DNA of 64,000 nt from Physcomitrium patens (lineage: Eukaryota > Streptophyta > Bryopsida > Funariales > Funariaceae). The translations under genes and the position numbers were made by a program. Position 1 is the stretch's first letter; every line of letters begins with the position of its first letter. Positions 56,594-64,000 of this stretch are shown piece after piece. The notes below the pieces were generated by a model, which searched no databases, was not told the DNA's origin, and saw nothing but the letters and a program-made list of their open reading frames with translations. Location: NCBI RefSeq assembly GCF_000002425.4, contig NC_037269.1, forward strand, positions 3,361,146 through 3,425,145, read 5' to 3'.

Positions 56594-57926
56594 TTGACGT
56601 CGTATTGTGATATGATTATATGATAAAAATATGATTAAAAATGATTTTTTAATTAATACTCTATTATCTTAGTTCAATAAAAATTCAAAATATTTTAATA
56701 AGGCATTTATAAAAGCTTCTTAGTCTATTTTCTTGTCTTAATAGCAAGTAGATAAAAATTAATTAATATTTTTATCTTCTAGGATATAAAAATTCTTTTA
56801 CTACCTTAGAAAGGCCATAAATTGATAAAATTAGAATAGAAGAGGTAAATGGTTAGTATGATTGATATAAGAATTAAGTCAAAGATAAGATCGGGCTAAA
56901 TAATCTTTATGATAGGTTAGATTGATATCCAGAGGTGGACCATTTGTGGGATAGGGTCAAAATCAAACTTCTAGCTAGAAAAACAATGATCTGAGGTAAA
57001 GTATTGAAAATTTGAGAGATTGGTGATAATAATTAGAGAACTAGCTTTAAGTTCTTTTTATAGGCATAAGGCTTATTTTTGTAGGATTTGTGAGGGCTTT
57101 TTAATTTTTATTCAAAATTCGGATTTATATTGGTGATTTGGATTTTATGTAATATAATTAGGGCTAGCACTTTTGGCTAGTTTGTGAAATTGATGTAATA
57201 TCTATAGTTCAAAATTTGGTACTGTCTTGATTTTTAGGTCTGCTAAGTATACAAAAAAAATTTATTAATCTAATAGTTTGGTTTAAAGATATCTGATTTT
57301 TAGTTGAAGAGGATTTCAGAAGTTGGTAGTTTGAGTTGCGTAGGGTTTCTATGATATCTAAAGTTCTACTAATTGGATCAAGGTGAAATTTGGCATGATA
57401 TTAGAAGACTTAAAGATGAAGCTAAAAGCTAATTTTGAGTTGAAATTAATAGTTGAAGAAGTAGAAATCACTGTTGGAACTTCTACATCACCTTTCAAGT
57501 TGGTGACTAAGTGACATCACTACAATTTTTTGAGATTTTCTTATAATTTGTAAGTTGGATTGGACTGAAATTTCTTGAGCATATAGAAGACTTTCATTAA
57601 AAATTTCATGAAAAATTTCACATCAAGTGGATAGTCAAATTAAAAGTTACAGCTTGCCAAAGCTCACTAATTAGGGTTAGGACTTATAAGAAAAATCTAA
57701 ATTCCTTTAATATGAAAGTAAGAGGATAATTAGGATTTATGTATGATTGAAGCTACTAAAAAGAGTATTTTTAATACTTTTGAGTTAAAATTTGGATTAT
57801 ATTCTTCTCATTTAAATAAAAACTATTAGGGTTTCTTGAATACTTGTAAAACACAACCTCACCTTCCATAGCTAGGTGCCAAGTGTATTTCCAAACAAGA
57901 CAATATGTAATACGACAATGGCAAAT
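56594..57926. repeat. LTR-like interspersed repeat of ~1.3 kb in H
   Basis: It separates H protease from H RT. The ends carry an imperfect inversion (GTCGTATTGTG at the left, the complement of AATACGACA at the right), and the body has phrases like those of R5 (long noncoding, TTTTTAGGTCTGCTAAGTAT, a TATA-like patch). No open frame has meaning. Solo LTR is likely but no duplication is visible. Confidence 0.4.
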
Positions 57927-59057
57927 CATCGATTAAAATAAAGTACCATAGATGGTTCCAAAATTCTCATTTTTATGTTTTCATTGAATAAATCTACTAA
58001 CTTGGATAAATGTGCTCTTGGTATTGGAATTGGTTATAAATTCCATGATTCATGATGAATAGTAAAAATAACCATGGAGACTAGAATACTTAGATCAACA
58101 CACCTAATTTCATAGGCTTTAAATGCAAAAGTCTTTCTATGAAATGAAAGCATATCTCTAAATCATTTTTCTTCATATTTTGTCAAAAACCCATCACATC
58201 CAATATTTAATCCATCTAATATAGCATCTGTAAATTTATTCCTTATCTTCCTTGCATCCTTTAAATCCTCAAGGTCTTCAAATTTCTCATTTGATAATGG
58301 TTTTTTTTTCAACTTATCATGATTTCTCTCATGATTAGTACAAATAATTAAAAATTGAATTGCTTTCATTCCATCTTGGCTTTTTATGCTTGCATAGGCT
58401 AAAACATCATCTATTATCTTTGTTTCTATTTATATAGCAATAATATATGATTGTTCAAATATAATAGGATATGCAGATATATCTTATACAAAGAAATTTT
58501 TTTCATGAATAAAATCTCCTATCATCACCTCAATATTTGGACAAGGTCTATACAAATCTTTTTTTAATTGTTTGCTACTCATATCATCCATCCATGTTCA
58601 GTATTAATAGGCCATTTTTCCCTCTTAAATAATCTTTTGACATCAAATTAATTTCAGAACCATAATCAATCAATGCTAGTTCTTCTAAATCTCTCAATTT
58701 TATCAAAGTTTTTATATTAGCCTTTATTCAATGATTTCTAGAATAATGAATAGAAGCTTGAATGACATTGTCCTTTTTTATAAATCTTACTCACAAAACA
58801 TCTCCAAAATTTTGCATTTCATCTTTTTCATATTTATTACTTTTTATTGCTCTTATTCTTTGTGCATTTGATGTCATAGCATCTCCTATAGATTGTTAAT
58901 TTTTCTTTATTGTATCAATCATAACTTCATGAAATCTAATCTTTGCAATTCTTAGAATTTCACCAATTATAAATTCATCCTTTCCTTTTAAAATCTATTC
59001 ACCCAATACCTTCTTCAAAGCTATAGCAGCTTCAATATTTGATTATAATTTATAAGC

Positions 59058-59089
<32 letters not shown>

Positions 59090-59806
59090 GTTTTTTTTGT
59101 AGAAATATTCTTTGCTATTTCTTTATGTATAGTATTCTTTTTTTATCATTCTTTTTCTTCCCTTGTAGTTCTTTTTGAAGGCCCTTCATTATTTTCATCT
59201 CTCTTTCATTTTTTTTTTATTAATGTTTTATGTTGAATCCTTGCAATATGAGTATGCATAGATAATCCATCTACTAAATGATTCCATCCAATAATTTATC
59301 AAATATTATTACTAATACATTTTAAATAATTTCTAGTAAATTTTTTCTTTTTAGCATAATTCATTGTACTTATCCACAAAAAATTAGATTCTCCTAGAAA
59401 TTCAGAATTTATACTTAAATATTTATTAGGATTTGCTTCTATCTAATATATTGATGTTTTATTGCTTAAGATTGTATACACTTTAAAATCATCTCCTATA
59501 AATATCTTCATTTTTCCTTTATCAAAATTTATTTCTAATTTTTTTCTACTTTCTTTTAAGTGTATCATACCATCTTTAAAAAAATAACTCCTTTATATAG
59601 TACTTCTATAAAATCCTCATATTCCTTTCATAAATAATTTGTGTTATTACACCACATGTACCTATGTCCTACTCCTTCTATTGGCTCTAATCTTTGTCTC
59701 ATTGATACACTTGATGATTGCCCTTCATTTCAAGTTTTCTAAATTTTATTTGCAAATCTTTCATCCCATGTATGATTTCATCTATGTCCATTTCTTCTTT
59801 CTTTGA
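57927..59806 (-). pseudogene. H: gag and protease region
   Basis: The protease sense LALIDYGSEINLMSKDYLRGKNG lies at about 58590-58680. The GSEIN form is typical of one Ty3-like group. Between protease and RT lies a charged piece (58163-58369). Further right is a gag-like region with a charged coil (EEMDIDEIIHGMKDLQIKFRKLEMK, about 59700-59800). Broken. Confidence 0.6.
59062..59089. repeat. Poly-T run
   Basis: Twenty-eight T in a row, then G and eight T. It lies inside H and produces a spurious Phe-rich frame. Confidence 0.95.
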
Positions 59807-59811
59807 TGTAG

Positions 59812-60570
59812 TGTGATTGCTCGTTTTACTTATTTTGGAGAAACCTTCCAAAATAAATCCGTATAGGGAGATTTGAACACGGGGAATGACTAGTTGCTTA
59901 AGCATTCACGTTAAGGTCACACAATCAATTACCTCCTGAATGTATTATCTCTATTTTTAATATCTAAACACACAAGGAAACTATAATTTCCTCCTTCACC
60001 TTATTAGTCTCTTCCTTACAGCAATTCAGTCATACCAATAACTAATAGTTCCACTAATATATTCACCCTCATAATCTCCAACTATAATACTGTGCCCTCA
60101 CAGCTTTCAGCACACAATTACCCTCATTCTAAGCACTGGAATTCTTCACACTGAACTGCCATTCACATTATGGTGTTTCACACAAACACAGACTCATTCT
60201 CTTTGCTAAACTACAATCAGATTTCAGTATTCAATCTTTCTTCTTCTCAAATAATACCAATCACATTTCCATTCCATAATTCACTTCACAATATTTAGAA
60301 ACTCTTAATCCTCTTATTCAAAGAAAATAACAAACAAAAGAAAAGAGGTAGCACCAAGCTTATCTCGGCTCACAACTATCACAGTGATGGCACTTTAATT
60401 ATCTTCTATAACTCCTATATACTTTCCCCTGATTCTCTAGCTTCTAATCATAATTGATTAACTGCTTTTAATAACTAAATTACTCATCCGTCCTCCTGAA
60501 TTTCCTATTATATGGACTATTAATATATTTTATCAATATCTTTCAAAAACAAATTAATATCTATTTTACA
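59812..60570 (-). repeat. Inverted solo LTR of the Tat group (759 bp)
   Basis: On the minus strand it runs TGTAAAATAGATATTAATTTG to ACAATCACA-type end and matches 43170-43928 in length. It carries the conserved GTAAGCTTGG block inverted at about 60345-60365. The flanks do not repeat, because H lies left and Tat-2 gag right, so a later rearrangement occurred here. Confidence 0.75.
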
Positions 60571-60605
60571 AGGATTAACTTTGAAAAAGATTAATAAATA
60601 ACAAA

Positions 60606-61810
60606 ATGAGTCCAAGAGTGGCAGTGGAATCGTACTATGGCCGTGTGGCAAATATACTTTGCAAGTGGCCAAATTATCAAATGTCAAAGGCTTTTGTATT
60701 GTCCATATTAATCAATGGATTGCATCCACCTGAACTAAAAATGTTTGGAAAAGAGGCTCAACCAAGTATGATAACTACATCTCTTTATCAAGCCAAGGTT
60801 GGGAAGGAATGCCATTATGATCAATTTTTAGCTATAGGAGCTACTATGATTCCAATTCAAGGAGGTTATCAAAACTTGGCATGGAATGGAGCAGTGATTA
60901 GTTATCTAAGAATGTTCAATCTAAGGACCAATTGAAGTGCGAATACATAGAGTACAATTAATGTCACCCCATTGTAAGCTATACCACCAAGCATGGCAAT
61001 ATCATAGTTTCCATACTTTTTTTATCAACAACAACCATTGACTATGATAGAGTTGCCAATAGTATCAACTTCAAAGGATTCTAATGAAATCTTACTAAAT
61101 TTGACTAAAAAAAAAGAAGAAACGATAGTCCATATGACAAAGGATAAAGAAAAGAGGCAAAAACCTACAAATACTAGGCCAAATGTATGGTACAATAATT
61201 ATAAGGACCAAGGTCATTTGGTAACAGAATGCCTCTCTCTTCCACAAAGAATGATGCAATGTACATTCTATGCAAGAAAGTATTTGTTAGCTAATTGTTG
61301 GAATTAGAAAAATGAAACAACAATAGTTTGATAATCAGACCATGATCCAAACTACTCAGTGGAATATCAATCAAATTCAAATGAAAAATATATTTGACTG
61401 AAACGAGACTTATTCAAATGGACAAAATCAAGCTTTTAATAACTTTGAAGGTCCAAATTATAATTCGGATTTTACATCAAAATCCCATAATTATGTAAAA
61501 AAATAGTTGAAATATCAGCAATATTTTCCACAACTGCAATCGATTCTAGTTTCTTCCATATCAATAGGACCACCAGGATCATTTATCAATTCAATTTGGA
61601 ACAAGTCCAACCAATATTTATTGATGGAGACACCTAATATGCTCGATGGAGGTAGAAGAAGATCTTTTCATTATTATCGTTCCATCAGATTGATCATTAT
61701 GCTAGTACATGTCCTAATCCAAGAGCCAGTGATGACTACCCTCTAGTTTGTAGAAATTGTAAGCAGTCGGGACATACATATCAACAGTGTAATGCTCCAT
61801 TCAATTTCAA
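60606..61810 (+). pseudogene. Tat-2 gag end with zinc-knuckle regions
   Basis: YYGRVANILCKWPNYQMSKAF and VLSILINGLHPPELKMF match Tat-1 gag. The knuckle regions include GHLVTECLSLPQRMMQCTF (about 61210-61275) and CRNCKQSGHTYQQCNAPF (about 61750-61805). Confidence 0.82.
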
Positions 61811-62287
61811 CAACTGTGATCAGCAGATCCAGCTATAAAGTTAGATCGAGGATAATAATCAAGGTTCTCAAGATTCCTTAACAAATCAGGTGGAGTGTGT
61901 CCAAGTAGTACTTATCAAGAGCCAGCAAAAGAGCAAAGAACCAATTCAATACTTGGGTGAACCAATTATGAAGGACCAATTCAATCCAATTATGGGGACA
62001 TCAAATCCAGTTCTTGTAATAGGCATCTTACCTATGACGAGACTTGATACGTTTACGCAAACCAATGAAGTCCCAACCACCAAGGTCTTGGTTTAGTCTA
62101 AACTAATTTCATCCTCTATGTAGTTCTAGGACATGTCTTATCCATTAAAAGATCTTCTCATGGACGGACATTCAGCAAAAGCTCTTTCAGCTATTTCAAT
62201 TCCATATCCAAGAAAGAAAACAATATTATCTTAAGAGGTAAAGTTGAAACAAATGAAAATAAAGCAAACATTAGATTTTTTTTATAC

Positions 62288-62701
62288 ATGGAGCCTTATG
62301 ACATTTTGAAAGATCTGGATGCTATTCAGCCTTCTATTTCAATGAAGCAACTTCTAACAGTAGCACCAAAGTATTATTTTATATTGAATTCATTGTTAAC
62401 ACATCATAGACAACACAACAAAGAAGTTCATGACGTCAGTTTGAACCTTGACCTAGGCGTGCCAACTATTGAAGTGTCGATAGACAATGTTATGAATTCT
62501 GGAGTCCAAGTAAATGGTGGCTCTAGCATCAATTTCATAAACATGGATACAATAGATGCATTGGACTTAGTATATTTAGTATCCACAACATTGGTATTAG
62601 AGGTGGCAGATTATAGCCAAGTTAAATCCATGGATATTTTACAAAATATTCAAATCATAATTATCAATATTGAATACAAAATAGACTATATTATTTTTTA
62701 G
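62288..62701 (+). pseudogene. Tat-2 aspartic protease
   Basis: It has MEPYDILKDLDAIQPSISMK, then VNGGSSINFINMDTIDALDL with the active-site aspartate position changed, and YKIDYIIF at the end. This is the same length and layout as Tat-1. Confidence 0.82.
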
Positions 62702-62791
62702 TTACAATATTCAACTTTATCATATCTAATTTTATTGAGACGACCTTAGCTTTATCAAGCAAAAGCCAAGTACAATTGAGATCATGATACT

Positions 62792-64000
62792 TTGATGATC
62801 AGAAAAGGTGGCGAGAAGATGGTGTTACAAATGTACTCGGTATATTATCATAGAGAATCTCAAATACCAGCATTTGAATTGATATTTGATGATGAGCTCA
62901 TTTTTGATAAAGATGCCATTGTACCAAAGGAGAGAGCGTCATTTGAGACAATACAATACCATGAGATGGTATATCAATGTAGAGGACCGAGAGAATATTT
63001 GCTATATCCACTAAATATGAAAAATTTCAATCATGTTATTATAGATTGGATGACCAAACATGATGTGTACCGAGTCAATGCATTGGAATCAAAATTGAGT
63101 ACCTCCACTATATCAGACTCCGCAAATGGATCAAAACCACCGAGGGAGTTGAAACACGAAGAGGCATCTCAACCTTTATGTCAAATTATTAATTTTGCAA
63201 TTAATAAAATACCTTAGACAATTAAAACTTACAAAGATATTCAAGATCAAGAATTGACGATAATTCACGATAAATCTACTTTTGTTTAGACTTATGCTGA
63301 TTTGAAAGGTATCCATATAGAAGTCTACGAGCATCAGATGATTCTAGAGGAGAATGCTAAACCTGTCCATGAGAGACAACACCGACTTAATGCAAAATAT
63401 TTCCTAATGGTGAAGGAAGAATTAAACAAGCTTATTGAGATTGATTTTATTTATTTAGTACCAAATAGTGAGTGAATTTCTGTAATTGTAATGGTGCCAA
63501 AGAAGAATGGAAAAATTAAAATTTGCTAGGACTTTCGAAAATTAAATGCGGCTATCAAGAAAGATAACTTTCCATTACCTTTTACAGATAGTATATTAGA
63601 TGCAGTAGCAGGGCATGAATGTTATTCTTTTCTAAATGGATTTTTTCTTATAATCAAGTTAAAATTACAAAAGAAAATAAGCTGAAGACTACTTTCACTA
63701 CGAATTGGAGAACATTTGCTTATCATATTATATTGTTTGGATTATGTAATGCTCCAGCAATGCTTTAGTAGGTGATGACTCAAGCATTTCAAGATTATTT
63801 ATAAATATTTATAGAGATATTTTTAGATGATTTTTGTACTTTTAGTAAAAAATAAGATCATCTGAAATGCCTAGGCAAATATTTGGATCAATGTGCTACA
63901 TATGGAATATTGTTGAACTCTGATAAATGCCAATTTGGTATTTCGTCTAGAAAAATCTTGAGATACATAGTCTCCAGATGCGATATTACCATTGATCCAA
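62792..64000 (+). pseudogene. Tat-2 linker and reverse transcriptase (partial)
   Basis: A linker piece (62792-63217) includes VYQCRGPREYLLYPLNMKN. The RT then shows EIDFIYLV, VMVPKKNGKIKIC, KLNAAIKKDNFPLPFTDSIL, HECYSF and the sense of IEIFLDDFCTF (about 63810-63845). It is cut by the window end near the RT thumb. Confidence 0.85.

Larger units (their letters stand above)
34600..59806 (-). mobile_element. H: old Ty3-like element hosting Tat-1
   Basis: Read on the minus strand, gag and protease occupy about 57930-59806, RT about 55940-56590, the start of RNase H 54483-54700, then, beyond Tat-1, the RNase H end and integrase at 34600-36062. RNase H sense is continuous across Tat-1: IKRELW and the 'CTPDI' region before it, then YIKSMNLEFKYIVGKKN after it. 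Extra blocks at about 54720-55900 and 56594-57926 look like further insertions. No LTR was identified. Very broken, and the oldest layer of this nest. Confidence 0.75.
60571..64000 (+). mobile_element. Tat-2: gag to RT of a Tat-like element, running off the window
   Basis: It starts mid-gag in register with Tat-1 (AAAGATTAATAAATA) and continues through gag about 60606-61810, protease 62288-62701, linker, and RT about 63380-64000. Better preserved than Tat-1 but broken, with perhaps ten interruptions in this part. The left part and LTR are missing. Confidence 0.88.

Noticed and set aside
59039-59236. Phe-rich 65-residue frame
   Set aside because: Produced by a poly-T run inside decayed H sequence.

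Overview
This window looks like intergenic, heterochromatic DNA from a land plant. It is strongly AT-rich (about 30% GC by impression). I find no host gene, rRNA or tRNA in 64 kb. Nearly every stretch can be assigned to Ty3/Gypsy-type LTR retrotransposons inserted into one another. A plant is indicated by a tRNA-Asp-type primer site on one family, by Tat-like pol genes, and by a mobile-domain-like extra ORF. The main family is a chromovirus whose integrase, chromodomain and gag look closer to Tcn1/sushi-type elements than to seed-plant chromoviruses. This leans toward a non-seed plant (lycophyte, fern or bryophyte), but the species call is inference. Names used below are local. || Families: (1) Chr, a chromovirus about 6.3 kb long with 530-562 bp LTRs (TGTCACGG...CTTGACA). 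Its order is gag, protease, RT, RNase H, integrase, chromodomain, then an extra 140-residue ORF (ORF3) before the 3' LTR. Copies are Chr-A (5732-12064, -), Chr-B (4877-21362, +, split by insertions), Chr-C (21394-27187, +), Chr-D (14443-20820, -), Chr-E (47581-53973, -) and Chr-G (30441-31521, +, 3' end only). (2) Tat, non-chromodomain elements with 710-836 bp LTRs, a tRNA-Asp primer site and an extra mobile-domain/coiled-coil ORF after pol. Copies are Tat-1 (36063-54482, +), Tat-2 (60571-64000, +), Tat-3 (3' end, 27193-30440, +), Tat-K (1-823, -) and two solo LTRs. (3) H, an old minus-strand Ty3-like element (about 34600-59806) that hosts Tat-1. (4) J/L, old Ty3-like pol fragments. (5) R, a repeat of about 1.25 kb with solo-LTR character (four copies plus one relative). 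|| Layout: 1-823 Tat-K end; 824-1950 J fragment; 1950-4620 two R copies head to head; 4877-21362 Chr-B carrying Chr-A, R2 and Chr-D; 21394-27187 Chr-C, inserted in Tat-3; 27193-30440 rest of Tat-3; 30441-31521 Chr-G; 31522-34600 fragments and low-complexity DNA; 34600-59806 H carrying Tat-1, which itself carries R3, a solo LTR and Chr-E; 59812-64000 an inverted solo LTR and Tat-2. Several insertions are proven by 5-6 bp target duplications and by host coding sequence resuming on the far side. || Points of most interest: the ORF3 shared by five Chr copies, with a substitution pattern typical of a constrained protein; a self-priming type of primer site (11 nt complementary to the predicted transcript start); Chr-C as a mosaic whose switch point lies near the start of ORF3; a 244 bp tract identical between otherwise diverged Chr-D and Chr-E; and the extra ORF of the Tat family. 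All elements are treated as fossils. Only Chr-A looks young (about four LTR differences), and even it appears broken.
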